A DNA stretch of 64,000 nucleotides from Actinomycetota bacterium. GTDB taxonomy: Bacteria > Actinomycetota > Acidimicrobiia > IMCC26256 > PALSA-555. The notes beneath the pieces were generated by a model. It was not told the DNA's origin. It saw only the letters and a program-made list of their open reading frames with translations, and searched no databases. Location: the NCBI GenBank assembly GCA_016870355.1, contig VGBR01000004.1, forward strand, positions 169,983 to 233,982, given 5' to 3'. The position numbers and the translations under genes are program-made. This document shows positions 1 through 8,685 of this stretch, piece after piece. Position 1 is the first letter of the stretch. Each line of letters opens with the position of its first letter.

Positions 1-1362
1 CGGCGCTTCATGGTTGCGCTGCGCGGTGTTGATGCCGACGTGGCCCGCCTCGAGCTGCTGCGCGATGCCGTACGCCCTGCTGGTGTCCTCGGAGAACACG
101 TAGTCGTAGAGCCCGTAGGGTGAGTCGTTGGCGATCTGGACGGCGTGATCATCGTCCTCGGCCGGCACGACCACGAGGACCGGCCCGAAGATCTCCTCGC
201 GCACGGCAGTCATCTCGTTCGTGCACTCGGCCAGCAGGGTGGGACCGACGTAGAAGCCGCGTTCCATGTGCTCGGGTCGGCGGCCGTCGACCACCAGGTT
301 GGCACCCTCGTCCACGCCGCCTTGGATGTAGCCCTCGACGCGCGCGCGGTGCGCGCTGGTGATGACCGGCCCCACCATGGTCGCGGGGTCCTCGGGCGGT
401 CCGACCGTCAGGTTCGGTGCGGTCGCCGCGAGCCCGGCCACCAATGCTTCGTATTGGCTCTTGTGCACGATCGCCCGCGTGGGCGCGGTGCAGATCTGTC
501 CAGAGTGGAAGCCCCACACGCTCGCGAGCCCGGTGATCGCCTTCGTCAGGTCCGCGTCCTCGCACACGATGCACGCCCCCTTGCCACCCAGCTCGAGCAG
601 CAGCCGCTTCATCGTCCGCGCCCCGGCCTCGTAGATGCGCACCCCGACGCTGGTGGAGCCGGTGAAGCTGACCATGTCGACGTTGGGTGACTCGACGAGC
701 GCGGCACCGACCTCGGGGGCCGATCCGGTGACGACGTTCACGACACCGGGCGGGAACCCGACCTCGCGGCAGATGTCGGCGAACTCGATGATCGCCAATG
801 GATCCTGTGGTGCCGGCTTCATCACGATGGTGTTGCCGGTGGCGAGCGCCGGCCCGACCTTCCCCGCCATGTTCACCAGTGGGAAGTTGTAGGCGGTGAT
901 GCATGCGACGACGCCGACGGGCTGACGCAGCACCTGCCCGCCGATCACGCCGCCTGGAGCCAAGGGTGTCGTCGGCATGATCGAAGGCGGCAAGGCCACG
1001 CCGATGTCTGTGGTCGCTCCCCTCGCGTAGCGCTGGAAGCGTGCGACCGCTTGAGGCACCTGGAGCGCAGAGCCGACCGTCACCGTCGCGCCGGTCTCCG
1101 CCATGATCAGCGGCAGCAGGTCGTCGCTCCTCGCTTGAATGGCCGCCGCCAGCTTCAACAGCAGCTCGGCACGCGCTTCGGGCTTCGTGCGCTTCCATCC
1201 CGGCGACGCGTCGCGCGCCGCCTGCGCGGCGGCCTCCGCGTCCTGGGCGCTTGCTTCTGGTGCCTCTCCCACCACCTCCTCGGTCGCAGGGTTGATCACC
1301 TCGTACACGCCGGCGCCGCCCGGCGCCCAGTCGCCGCCGATCAGCAGCTGGTACGACTTCAC
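1..1362 (-). CDS. Aldehyde dehydrogenase (NAD(P)-dependent), C-terminus cut by window edge
   Basis: Reading the minus strand from a GTG at 1362 gives 454 codons running off the window, all alignable in outline to the ALDH superfamily, which oxidises aldehydes to acids. It shows the TAYNFP cofactor-fold stretch, the general-base motif LELGGKG and the nucleophile motif GQICTAPTR; a late EEIFGPVL motif is also present. It lies downstream of an amidohydrolase on the same strand, about 100 nt apart, with a palindromic intergenic element between them. The start has no clear Shine-Dalgarno sequence, so the GTG is a best guess. Substrate cannot be read from sequence; oxidation of a side-chain aldehyde would fit the neighbourhood. 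Confidence 0.9.
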   Translation of the reverse strand, partial: MKSYQLLIGGDWAPGGAGVYEVINPATEEVVGEAPEASAQDAEAAAQAARDASPGWKRTKPEARAELLLKLAAAIQARSDDLLPLIMAETGATVTVGSALQVPQAVARFQRYARGATTDIGVALPPSIMPTTPLAPGGVIGGQVLRQPVGVVACITAYNFPLVNMAGKVGPALATGNTIVMKPAPQDPLAIIEFADICREVGFPPGVVNVVTGSAPEVGAALVESPNVDMVSFTGSTSVGVRIYEAGARTMKRLLLELGGKGACIVCEDADLTKAITGLASVWGFHSGQICTAPTRAIVHKSQYEALVAGLAATAPNLTVGPPEDPATMVGPVITSAHRARVEGYIQGGVDEGANLVVDGRRPEHMERGFYVGPTLLAECTNEMTAVREEIFGPVLVVVPAEDDDHAVQIANDSPYGLYDYVFSEDTSRAYGIAQQLEAGHVGINTAQRNHEAP

Positions 1363-1381
1363 TACTCGCTCGCTCTCTGTA

Positions 1382-1398
1382 GGTCGGGATACCCGACC
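1382..1398 (-). repeat. Palindromic intergenic element, copy 1
   Basis: A perfect 7-3-7 palindrome, GGTCGGG-ATA-CCCGACC, flanked by GAGCGAGC-type purine-rich sequence and ending about 20 nt before the aldehyde dehydrogenase start at 1362. On the minus strand it reads like the copies at 12290, 17831, 38263 and 62583, with the same orientation relative to the downstream gene. Confidence 0.75.
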
Positions 1399-1465
1399 CA
1401 CGGGCGTTCGCTCGCTGGCGAGCGCCTCCGCTTCGCTTCGGCGCCGCACGGTAGTCGCACGAGCA

Positions 1466-3196
1466 TCACGGGCCGGCCGGGACGAGGACGGTGCGGGTGT
1501 CGCGGCCGGAGCGCAGGACCTGACCGGGAAGCTCACCCGTGGCCGCACCGTCGGCGACGATGGCGCGCCCGTTCACGTAGACCCGTTCCACGCCTTTCGA
1601 TCCGGCCGCGAGCCGCTTCTCGCCTCCAGGCAGGTCGTAGACGAGCGTCACGTCCTCCATGTCGATGGTGTCGGCGTCGAAGACCACCAGGTCGGCGTAC
1701 GCGCCCTCGGCGAGCACACCCCGGTCCCGCAACCCGAACAGCTCGGCCGGCGCCTGGGTGATCATCTGCACCGCGCGCTCGAGCGGCACGAGCCGGCGAC
1801 CGCGGATGCAGTCGGCGAGGAAGCGTGAGGTGTACGGGGCGCCGCACATGCGGTCGAGGTGCGCACCGGCGTCCGAGCCGCCCAGCAGCACGTCGTCCCG
1901 AGCCCACGCGTCCTTGCGAAGCTGCCACGACTCGTCGTCACTGTCGGTGGGCAGCGGCCAGAGCACCGTGCGCAGGTCGTCTTCCAGCACGACGTCGAGC
2001 AACGTGTCGAACACCCCGTTCCCGCGTTCCTTCGCGAGGTCATCGATGCGACGGCCCTTCAATCCCTCGTTTGCCGCCGAGTAGGTGTCACCGAGCATGT
2101 AGCGACCCCAGCTCGTGAGCCGAGCGATCACGCCGGCCTCGGGCGAGCGCGCGCTCTCGTCCAGGAAGCGCCGCACCTCGGGATCGCGCAGCTTCGCCAT
2201 GCGCTCTGGAACCGGCAGGTTCATCACGCTCGCCCAGTCCGGGAGCATGAACAGCGCGCAGTAGTTGAGGAAGCTCATGTTCATCTCGATGAGCACCGGC
2301 ATCGTCAGCGCGACCGAGCGTCCACCGCGGGCCGCCGCGTTCGCGTTGGCCGCTAGCTGCTCGCGGTAACGATCGGGCTCCTTCGAGTCGATCGTGAGCA
2401 CGTTCCAGTTGAGCGGCCGTCGCGCCGCGAGCGACATCTCTGCCATCAGGTCGACCTCGTCCGGCCGGAAGCCCCGAAGACATCCGTCGGTCACGTATTC
2501 GAGCGTCGTGCCTTCGTGGGCGCGGACCGCAGCGCAGAGCGCGAGCACCTCGTCGCTGCTCGCGACGCGCGACGCCACTGGTCGACCGTCGCCATCGGAG
2601 TGGGTGAACGACAACGTCGTGGAGAAGCCAAGCCCTCCGGCGTCGATGCACTCCGCCAGCAGCGCGGTCATCGTGGCGACCTCGTCGTCGGTTGCTTCGC
2701 GCTCGACGGCCTCCGCTCCCATGACCTTGCGCCGGATCGCGCAATGGCCGACCAAGAAGCCGGCGTTCACACCGATGTTCCCGTCGAGGGCACTCAGATA
2801 CTCCGCGAAGCTCGACCAGCTCCACGGCACCCCGTCTTCGAGTGCCTTCAGCGGCATGCCCTCGACCTTCGCCATCATGCGGCGCGTGTAGTCGGCGTCG
2901 CGCGCGTCGAGCGGCGCGAGCGTGAAGCCGCAGTTGCCCCCGAGGATCGTCGTGACACCGTGCATGCTCGACGACGTGGCTCCGGGATCCCAGAACAGCT
3001 GCGCGTCGTAGTGCGTGTGCGGATCGACGAAGCCCGGCGTGACCACCAGGTCGGTCGCATCGACGGTCTCGCTCGCCTCGTCGTCGATGTCACCCACCGC
3101 CACGATGCGACCGGCGCGCACACCGACGTCGGCTCGACGACCGGTGGCGCCGGTGCCGTCGACCACGGTGCCGCCACGGATCAAGAGGTCGAGCAT
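1466..3196 (-). CDS. N-acyl-D-amino-acid deacylase-type amidohydrolase
   Basis: A 576-aa member of the amidohydrolase 3 / D-aminoacylase family, TIM-barrel metal hydrolases that cleave amide bonds. The N-terminal beta-sandwich segment (IRGGTVVDGTG) leads into the metal motif HTH (residues 60-62) in GFVDPHTHYDAQ, then GGNCGF with Cys89, and late GGSDAGAHLD, which carries the C-terminal metal-site Asp. The start at 3196 was chosen over a longer frame because GGAGG lies 6-7 nt upstream and homologues begin with this IRGGT strand. A KstR-like operator lies 22 nt upstream. A paralogue is encoded at 60836-62551. The substrate is unknown; many actinobacterial members sit in lipid or steroid gene clusters. 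Confidence 0.88.
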   Translation of the reverse strand: MLDLLIRGGTVVDGTGATGRRADVGVRAGRIVAVGDIDDEASETVDATDLVVTPGFVDPHTHYDAQLFWDPGATSSSMHGVTTILGGNCGFTLAPLDARDADYTRRMMAKVEGMPLKALEDGVPWSWSSFAEYLSALDGNIGVNAGFLVGHCAIRRKVMGAEAVEREATDDEVATMTALLAECIDAGGLGFSTTLSFTHSDGDGRPVASRVASSDEVLALCAAVRAHEGTTLEYVTDGCLRGFRPDEVDLMAEMSLAARRPLNWNVLTIDSKEPDRYREQLAANANAAARGGRSVALTMPVLIEMNMSFLNYCALFMLPDWASVMNLPVPERMAKLRDPEVRRFLDESARSPEAGVIARLTSWGRYMLGDTYSAANEGLKGRRIDDLAKERGNGVFDTLLDVVLEDDLRTVLWPLPTDSDDESWQLRKDAWARDDVLLGGSDAGAHLDRMCGAPYTSRFLADCIRGRRLVPLERAVQMITQAPAELFGLRDRGVLAEGAYADLVVFDADTIDMEDVTLVYDLPGGEKRLAAGSKGVERVYVNGRAIVADGAATGELPGQVLRSGRDTRTVLVPAGP

Positions 3197-3217
3197 CGGG
3201 CCTCCGCCAGCCGGGGT

Positions 3218-3231
3218 TGGAACGCGTTCTA
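3218..3231. promoter_or_regulatory. KstR-like operator, divergent amidohydrolase / livK region
   Basis: TGGAACGCGTTCTA matches the mycobacterial KstR consensus TNNAACNNGTTNNA at every fixed position. It is 22 nt upstream of the amidohydrolase start and 160 nt upstream of livK, so it could control either side. Confidence 0.6.
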
Positions 3232-3328
3232 GTTTTGCCGGGCGCGACGGCCGAGGCAAGACCGACGCCCCCCGGCCGGCCAGGGGCCGGATCCCCGGGC
3301 CCGCGGTGGGTCAGCGACGAACGGCAAG

Positions 3329-3334
3329 TAGCGT
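3329..3334 (+). promoter_or_regulatory. Possible -10 box for livK
   Basis: TAGCGT lies about 57 nt before the livK start, leaving a leader of roughly 50 nt that ends in a good AAGGAG. The 3250-3310 stretch just upstream is a GC-rich run of interrupted inverted repeats (CCCCGGCC / GGCCGGGG type). Only the hexamer supports the call. Confidence 0.3.
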
Positions 3335-3391
3335 GGCGCCCGGCCTGGTCAGGGGGAGTACCAGGACCTTCTCCAATTACAAGGAGATCCC

Positions 3392-4657
3392 ATGGCAATG
3401 AAGCCAATAATGAAGAAGACGGGCTCGGCCGTCGCGATCGCCTGCGTGGCGCTCGCCGCGGTCGCAGTGCCTGTAGGCGCAGGGGGTGACCGCGGCAACG
3501 TCGACGGCACGCTCGTGCTGGGGAGCTTGGCACCCGAGACGGGCGACCTGAGCTCGATCGCCCAGTCACTCCGGGTGCCGGTCGACATCGCGATCGACGA
3601 GATCAACGCCGCTGGCGGTGTGAACGACACGCCGGTGACGTACGTGACTGGTGACGACGGGACGGACCCCGAAGTCGCCGGCGCGACCATCGATCGCATG
3701 CTCACCTCCGACCTGGTCGACGTGATGACGGGCCCGGCGTCCTCGACGACCGCGCTCGGCGTGCTCGACCGGATCGAGACCAACCAGGCGCTGCTGTGCT
3801 CAGGCTCGAACACGTCGCCCGCGCTCTCCGAGAAGGGGATCGGCGGCGGCTTCTACCTGCGCACCGCGCCGCCCGACAAGCTCCAGGCACCGGCCACCGC
3901 AGAGATCATCCTCGGTGATGGCAACTCCAACGTCGCGGTCGTCGCGCTGAACGACGACTACGGCCAGGGCTACGCCAAGGCGATCTCCAAGGCGCTGAAG
4001 CGCGGCGGTGCGAAGGTTGTGGCCAACGTGGCGTACGACCCCGAGGGTGACGTGTTCGACAGCGACGCGCAGGAAGTCGCCGACGCCAACCCCGACGCGA
4101 TCGCGCTGATCGCGTTCCCGGACACCGGGTCGAAGGTCATCCAGGCGCTCATCGCGGCGGGCGTGGGCCCGGCCGATGTGCCGCTGTACACCACGGACGG
4201 TCTCGACGACTCGTCGATCCCTGAGCTGGTCGACCCCGCAAACCTCGGCATCATGGCCGGGACGAAGGGGACCACCCCGGCCGCAGCACCAGCAGGCATC
4301 GAGCACCCGTTCGCGGAAGTGTTCGCTGCCACCGGCGTGGACACCGTGTTCTCCTCCTACTACTACGACTGCGCCATGATCATGGCGTTGGCCGCAGAGT
4401 CGGCGGGCACGGACGACCCGGTCGAGATCAAGGCGAACATCAAGAAGATCCTCAAGGGTGACGTCGAGTGCCAGACCTTCGCGGACTGCAAGGAAGCGCT
4501 CGACGCTGGTGACACCATCAACTACAACGGCGCGGCATCCGAGTACGCCAAGTTCGGTGCCCACGAGCCGAAGGTTGGTGTCTACGACGTGTACACCTTC
4601 GACGAGGCCGGCGAGAAGTCGACCCTCGGCGAGGACGCGCAGATCAGCGTTCCCTGA
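3392..4657 (+). CDS. livK: Liv-type ABC transporter substrate-binding protein (system 1)
   Basis: A 421-aa periplasmic-binding-fold protein of the Leu/Ile/Val-binding (type I) family. A Sec signal peptide occupies residues 1-30 (basic MKPIMKK then an Ala/Val-rich core). The mature part begins with the family pattern LVLGSLAPETGDLSSIAQSL, with AAGGVNDTPV and a mid-protein ALNDDYGQGYAKA stretch that forms the second lobe. AAGGAG lies 6 nt before ATG 3392, fixing the start. It is transcribed away from the KstR-like site and converges with the rest of the system (livF-livH, 4732-8652, minus strand), an odd split. The family binds amino acids, but actinobacterial members also bind aromatic and other small carboxylates. 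Confidence 0.9.
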   Translation: MAMKPIMKKTGSAVAIACVALAAVAVPVGAGGDRGNVDGTLVLGSLAPETGDLSSIAQSLRVPVDIAIDEINAAGGVNDTPVTYVTGDDGTDPEVAGATIDRMLTSDLVDVMTGPASSTTALGVLDRIETNQALLCSGSNTSPALSEKGIGGGFYLRTAPPDKLQAPATAEIILGDGNSNVAVVALNDDYGQGYAKAISKALKRGGAKVVANVAYDPEGDVFDSDAQEVADANPDAIALIAFPDTGSKVIQALIAAGVGPADVPLYTTDGLDDSSIPELVDPANLGIMAGTKGTTPAAAPAGIEHPFAEVFAATGVDTVFSSYYYDCAMIMALAAESAGTDDPVEIKANIKKILKGDVECQTFADCKEALDAGDTINYNGAASEYAKFGAHEPKVGVYDVYTFDEAGEKSTLGEDAQISVP

Positions 4658-4681
4658 TCTGATTCGTCGACAAGCACTGCT

Positions 4682-4711
4682 GCTGGGGGCCCGGGAGACC
4701 GGGCCCCCAGC
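4682..4711. terminator. Bidirectional rho-independent-type hairpin
   Basis: A perfect 13-bp stem, GCTGGGGGCCCGG, loop GAGA, then its exact complement. It lies between the convergent ends of livK (+) and livF (-). No U-run follows, as is usual in high-GC actinobacteria. Confidence 0.8.
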
Positions 4712-4731
4712 TCGTTGGCGGGCAGGAGCGG

Positions 4732-5478
4732 CTACTCGGCCTTCGCCAGGGCACCCAGGTAGAGCTCGATCACCTTTGGATCGTGCAAGAGCTCGTGCCC
4801 GGTGGCGGTGTAGGCGTTGGTGCCCTGGTCGAGCACGTACCCACGGTGGCAGACCTGCAGGCAGCGCCGGGCGTTCTGCTCCACCATCACCACGGCGGTG
4901 CCCGAGGCGTTGAGCGTCTGCACCCAGGCGAACACCTCGTCCTGCAGCGCGGGTGACAGGCCGGCCGAGGGCTCGTCGAGCAGCAGCACCGCCGGCTCGG
5001 CCATCAGCGCGCGCGCCACGGCGAGCATCTGACGCTGCCCGCCCGAGAGCCGGTCGGCGCGCTCGTGACGCCGTTCGAGGAGCACCGGGAAGAGCTCCCC
5101 CACGGCTTCGATGCCCGCATCGAATCGCTCGGGCTCGAGGTACGCGCCCATCCGCAGGTTGTCGACGACGGTGAGCGTTCCGAAGACGTTCTTGGTCTGG
5201 GGCACGTAGCCGATGCGACTCCGCACCATGTCATGACCCTTCTGCCCGGTGATCTCCTCACCGCGCAGCCAGACGCTCCCGTCACGTACCGGCACGAGAC
5301 CGAACAATGCCTTCACCAACGTCGACTTTCCCGCACCGTTGGGCCCGATGACGCCGACCAGCTCGCCTTCGGCCACGATCAGGTTGCACCCGCGGAGGAT
5401 GTCGACGCCGGGCAGATAGCTCGCGACCACTCCTCGCGCTTCGAGGACGGGAACCGTCGGTGCCTCGCTTGCGGTCAT
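4732..5478 (-). CDS. livF: Liv-type ABC transporter ATPase (LivF)
   Basis: A 248-aa ABC ATPase that powers the system-1 permeases from the cytoplasmic face. Walker A is GPNGAGKST (residues 45-53), the signature is LSGGQRQ, Walker B is VLLLDEPSAG, and the switch region reads VVMVEQN, where LivF proteins carry Gln in place of His. The order and length are those of LivF rather than LivG (which has a longer insert). The ATG at 5478 overlaps the livG stop as ATGA, indicating translational coupling. It is the last gene of the minus-strand operon livH-livM-livG-livF. Confidence 0.93.
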   Translation of the reverse strand: MTASEAPTVPVLEARGVVASYLPGVDILRGCNLIVAEGELVGVIGPNGAGKSTLVKALFGLVPVRDGSVWLRGEEITGQKGHDMVRSRIGYVPQTKNVFGTLTVVDNLRMGAYLEPERFDAGIEAVGELFPVLLERRHERADRLSGGQRQMLAVARALMAEPAVLLLDEPSAGLSPALQDEVFAWVQTLNASGTAVVMVEQNARRCLQVCHRGYVLDQGTNAYTATGHELLHDPKVIELYLGALAKAE

Positions 5479-6293
5479 GTCGGGCCCTCGCTCGTGGGCA
5501 TCGCCGCCTCGCCGTGACGCTCGCCGAGGTACGCATCGATGACCTGCGGATCGGCCACGACCTCCGCGGCGGTACCTTCGGCGATGACGCTCCCCTGGGC
5601 CATGCAGATCACGCGATCGCTGATGCTCCCGACGACGTCCATGTCGTGCTCCACGAACAGCACCGTCGCACCCTCGTCGCGCACGCTGCGGATCCGGTCG
5701 AGCAGCTGCTCGGTGAGCGCGGGGTTCACGCCGGCGGTCGGCTCGTCGAGCATCACGAGGCGCGGGTTGGTCATCAGCGCCCGCCCCAGCTCGAGGAGCT
5801 TGCGCTGCCCGCCCGACAGCGTGCCCGCGTAGTCGTCTCGCTGCTTGGCCAAGCCGACCCACTCGAGCAGCTCGACACCACGGGCTTCGATCCGGGCTTC
5901 CTCGTCACACCAGAGACGCCGGAGCAACGCAGGAAAGAACCCTTCACCCCGCTGCGTCTGCGCCGCGAGCTTCATGTTCTCGAGCACGCTCATCCGGGCG
6001 AGCGCCTTGGGGATCTGGAACGTCCTGACCATGCCCGCCCGGGCGATGCGGTACGCCGGCCAGCCGCTGACGTCGCGGTCGTCGAACGTCCACTCCCCGT
6101 GGTCGGCACGCTCGAAGCCGGTGAGCACGTTGAACAGCGTGGTCTTGCCGGCGCCGTTGGGCCCGATGAGCGCAGTGATCGACCCTCGCATCACCGAGAA
6201 GCTCTCGACATCGACGGCCACGAGCCCACCGAAGGCGCGACGCATGCCCCGTGCCTGCAGGATCGCTCCGTTCGTGGTGGCGTCAGCGCTCAT
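5475..6293 (-). CDS. livG: Liv-type ABC transporter ATPase (LivG)
   Basis: A 272-aa ABC ATPase with Walker A GPNGAGKTT (44-52), the LivG-typical VRTFQIPKALARMSVLENM segment, signature LSGGQRKLLE, Walker B LVMLDEPTAG and H-loop VEHDM. These are all intact, so it should be catalytically competent. It is separated by 3 nt from livM upstream and overlaps livF by 4 nt downstream. LivG and LivF form the heterodimeric motor. The C-terminus is short and polar, ending about 15 residues beyond the usual AYLG motif. Confidence 0.93.
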   Translation of the reverse strand: MSADATTNGAILQARGMRRAFGGLVAVDVESFSVMRGSITALIGPNGAGKTTLFNVLTGFERADHGEWTFDDRDVSGWPAYRIARAGMVRTFQIPKALARMSVLENMKLAAQTQRGEGFFPALLRRLWCDEEARIEARGVELLEWVGLAKQRDDYAGTLSGGQRKLLELGRALMTNPRLVMLDEPTAGVNPALTEQLLDRIRSVRDEGATVLFVEHDMDVVGSISDRVICMAQGSVIAEGTAAEVVADPQVIDAYLGERHGEAAMPTSEGPT

Positions 6294-6296
6294 CGA

Positions 6297-7286
6297 TCAC
6301 CGATCATCGATCAGGGCCTCTTGCCGGTTGCCGAAGATCCCCTGCGGTCGGTAGATCATCAGCAGCATCAGGGTGAGCCCGACGAACGCAAGCCGCAGCG
6401 GTCCGGCGTCGGTCGAGGTGAGCACATCACCGAACACGCCTTCGTGGATCGCTTGACGCAGCAGTGAGTCGAGAGACTGGTACACGAACCAGAACAGCAT
6501 GGCGCCGAGGACGGGTCCGATGACCGACCCCACTCCACCGATGATCAACACCGTGTACATGAGGAACGTGAACGGTGACAGCCAGAAGTCGTCGTTCGTG
6601 AACTGGAAGTTGACCGCGATCACCATGCCGCCGAGGGCCCCGATGACACCGCCGACCGCGAGGCTCTGGATCTTGATGACATAGGCGTTCTTGCCGAGGC
6701 TGCGCGCCGCGTCTTCGTCTTCGCGGATCGAGCGGAGCACCCTGCCATACGGACTGCGCTTGAGGAGCCACACGAGCACCGACGCGAGGATCACGAGGGT
6801 CCAGGCGACCGTCATCACCCACAGCGTGTTGTGGTCGAACGACACCTTCCCAGCCCCGTACCGACCGGGTGAGAACGGATTGAGGTCATAGAAGCTGCCC
6901 GCCCAGCCTCGAATGCCGAACGGGCCGCCTGTGAAGCCCTCGAGGTGGCGTGACCCTGCGAGTACACGCAGGATCTCGGCCGACGCGATCGTCACGATCG
7001 CGAGGTAGTCGGCGCGCAGCCGCAGCGTCGGGATCCCGAGGACCGCCGCGAGCCCGATCGCGGCCAGGATGCCGACGAGGAAGCCCGCCCACAGCGGTGC
7101 TCCGGTCTCCTTCACCGTGATCGCCGTGCCGTACGCGCCGACGAGCAGGAAGCCGACCTGCCCGAAGTTCAACAGCCCGGTCAGGCCGTACTGCACGTTG
7201 AGACCGATTGCGGCCAACGCGTACGCCGCGGCGTTGACGCCGAGCGCCTCGCGGACACCGTCGGAGAAGATCTTCCCGAAGTCCAT
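6297..7286 (-). CDS. livM: Liv-type ABC transporter permease (LivM)
   Basis: A 329-aa integral membrane protein of the LivM family, with about nine hydrophobic segments. Recognisable elements are LNVQYGLTGLLNFGQVGFLLVGAY near the N-terminus, the LRADYLAIVTIASAEI segment and the cytoplasmic coupling loop RSIREDEDAARSLG that contacts the ATPases. The C-terminus IYRPQGIFG is the usual family end. It lies 25 nt downstream of livH and 3 nt upstream of livG in one operon. Confidence 0.92.
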   Translation of the reverse strand: MDFGKIFSDGVREALGVNAAAYALAAIGLNVQYGLTGLLNFGQVGFLLVGAYGTAITVKETGAPLWAGFLVGILAAIGLAAVLGIPTLRLRADYLAIVTIASAEILRVLAGSRHLEGFTGGPFGIRGWAGSFYDLNPFSPGRYGAGKVSFDHNTLWVMTVAWTLVILASVLVWLLKRSPYGRVLRSIREDEDAARSLGKNAYVIKIQSLAVGGVIGALGGMVIAVNFQFTNDDFWLSPFTFLMYTVLIIGGVGSVIGPVLGAMLFWFVYQSLDSLLRQAIHEGVFGDVLTSTDAGPLRLAFVGLTLMLLMIYRPQGIFGNRQEALIDDR

Positions 7287-7311
7287 CGTCAGTCGTGCTC
7301 CGACGCGCGCA

Positions 7312-8652
7312 TCATCCGACCCGCTCCCGAACGCCCAGGATCCCTTGCGGACGCACCAGCAGCACGATGATCAGCGCGCCCAGGTACATCGCCTTCTTGA
7401 AGTCGACCGGCACCCAGTACGTGCTCGCTTCGAACGCGACGCCGAGGACCATCCCACCGACCATGGCGCCGAACGGGGATCCGAGCCCACCGACGATCAT
7501 CGCCGCGAAGATGAGGAGCAAGAAGTTCTCGCCCATGTCCCAGTCGACGGACTGCGTCACGCCGAGCAGCACACCGGCGAGGGCGGCCAGCGCGCCACAG
7601 CTGATCCAGGCGGCCATGATCACCCGCTGCACGTCGATGCCGCTCGACTCCGAGAGCTCGGCGTTGTCGGTGACCGCGCGCAGCGCGGTCCCGAGACGGG
7701 TTCTGAGGAGGAGCAGCGCCACCGTCACCAGCACCACGACGCAGATGACGATCGCGATGGCGTTCTTGGGGAGGATGTCGATCGGCCCGATGTGCCAGGG
7801 GTCTTGCGTCGCGTACTGCTCGTAGGGACGTGGGCTCGATCCGAAGATCACCTGGATGAAGTTGCGCAGGAACAGTGCGAGCCCGATCGAGACGACGAGC
7901 AAGCTGATGTTGCCGACCCGCCGCCCCCGCAGCGGACGCCACACACCCCGCTCCAGCGCGGCGCCGAATCCGGCGCCGAGGATGACAGCCAGGATCCCGG
8001 CCACGACCAGCGTGATGCCGAGCCCTCCGTCGCTCGCACTCAGGTACCACGCAACGACACCACCGAAGGTGAGCAGCTCACCATGCGCGAAGTTGATGAG
8101 TCCCGTCGTTCCGAACACCAGCGACAGCCCGACTGCGGCGACGGCGACGATGAGCCCGACCCGCAGCCCACTGGCTGCGAGGTTGAGGACGCGCTCGAAC
8201 CCGGTCTTGCCGGTGTCGAGTCGCTCGCCGAACCCGAAGATCACGAACTTCGGCCGACCTGCGAACACCTGGACGTTCGGCAGCTCCTCTTGGGCCGCGT
8301 CGGTCAGCCCGAGACCCTTCGGGAACGTCGTCGGATCGACTCGGACCGAGTACTTCCCGGGGCCGGGCACGGGGATGATCGCGAGACCGTCGGCGTCCGA
8401 CTCGGCTTGGCCGATCTCGTCGCCGCCCTGCTCGACGACGACGGTGACCCCCTCGACCGGCTTGTCTTGCTTGCCCCGCTGGTCGATGAGGCGGGCGTTG
8501 ATCGTCTCCTCGCTCGCGGGCTCGTCACCGGCCGGCTCCTCGGTGCCCGCCGACGCGGGCGCGGCGATCGAGAGGAGGGCGAGCGCGAGCGCCGCGCCGC
8601 TCAGGACGCGGGCGCGCCGCGATCGTGCCGATCGGCAGGTCACCCCCCCCAA
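7312..8652 (-). CDS. livH: Liv-type ABC transporter permease (LivH) with secreted N-terminal domain
   Basis: A 446-aa protein; typical LivH is about 290 aa. The C-terminal 290 residues are an ordinary LivH: GLSLVFGTTGLINFAHGELLTFG, the coupling loop LRAVTDNAELSESSGI and the end LVRPQGILG. Ahead of it lie a signal-peptide-like stretch (residues 14-36, Ala/Leu-rich, ending AGTEEP) and about 120 polar residues that look like a beta-sandwich of the carboxypeptidase-regulatory/SpaA type (VEGVTVVVEQGG, DADGLAIIPV, GKYSVRVD). This domain would sit outside the membrane. The start is TTG 8652, with GTG 8643 an alternative. The extension is in frame, with no stop or codon-use break. Confidence 0.85.
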   Translation of the reverse strand: MGGVTCRSARSRRARVLSGAALALALLSIAAPASAGTEEPAGDEPASEETINARLIDQRGKQDKPVEGVTVVVEQGGDEIGQAESDADGLAIIPVPGPGKYSVRVDPTTFPKGLGLTDAAQEELPNVQVFAGRPKFVIFGFGERLDTGKTGFERVLNLAASGLRVGLIVAVAAVGLSLVFGTTGLINFAHGELLTFGGVVAWYLSASDGGLGITLVVAGILAVILGAGFGAALERGVWRPLRGRRVGNISLLVVSIGLALFLRNFIQVIFGSSPRPYEQYATQDPWHIGPIDILPKNAIAIVICVVVLVTVALLLLRTRLGTALRAVTDNAELSESSGIDVQRVIMAAWISCGALAALAGVLLGVTQSVDWDMGENFLLLIFAAMIVGGLGSPFGAMVGGMVLGVAFEASTYWVPVDFKKAMYLGALIIVLLVRPQGILGVRERVG

Positions 8653-8685
8653 GGCCGTCCCCCGTCGTCCATGGACCGGCGCAAA

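Noticed and set aside
149..1198. Long minus-strand frame at the window start
   Set aside because: It is out of frame with the aldehyde dehydrogenase, whose catalytic motifs are intact in the other frame; the protein is Arg/Ala/Gly repeats only.
1466..3259. Longer N-terminus (start 3259) for the first amidohydrolase
   Set aside because: It would translate across the KstR-like site and add a Pro/Arg-rich tail; GGAGG is positioned for 3196.
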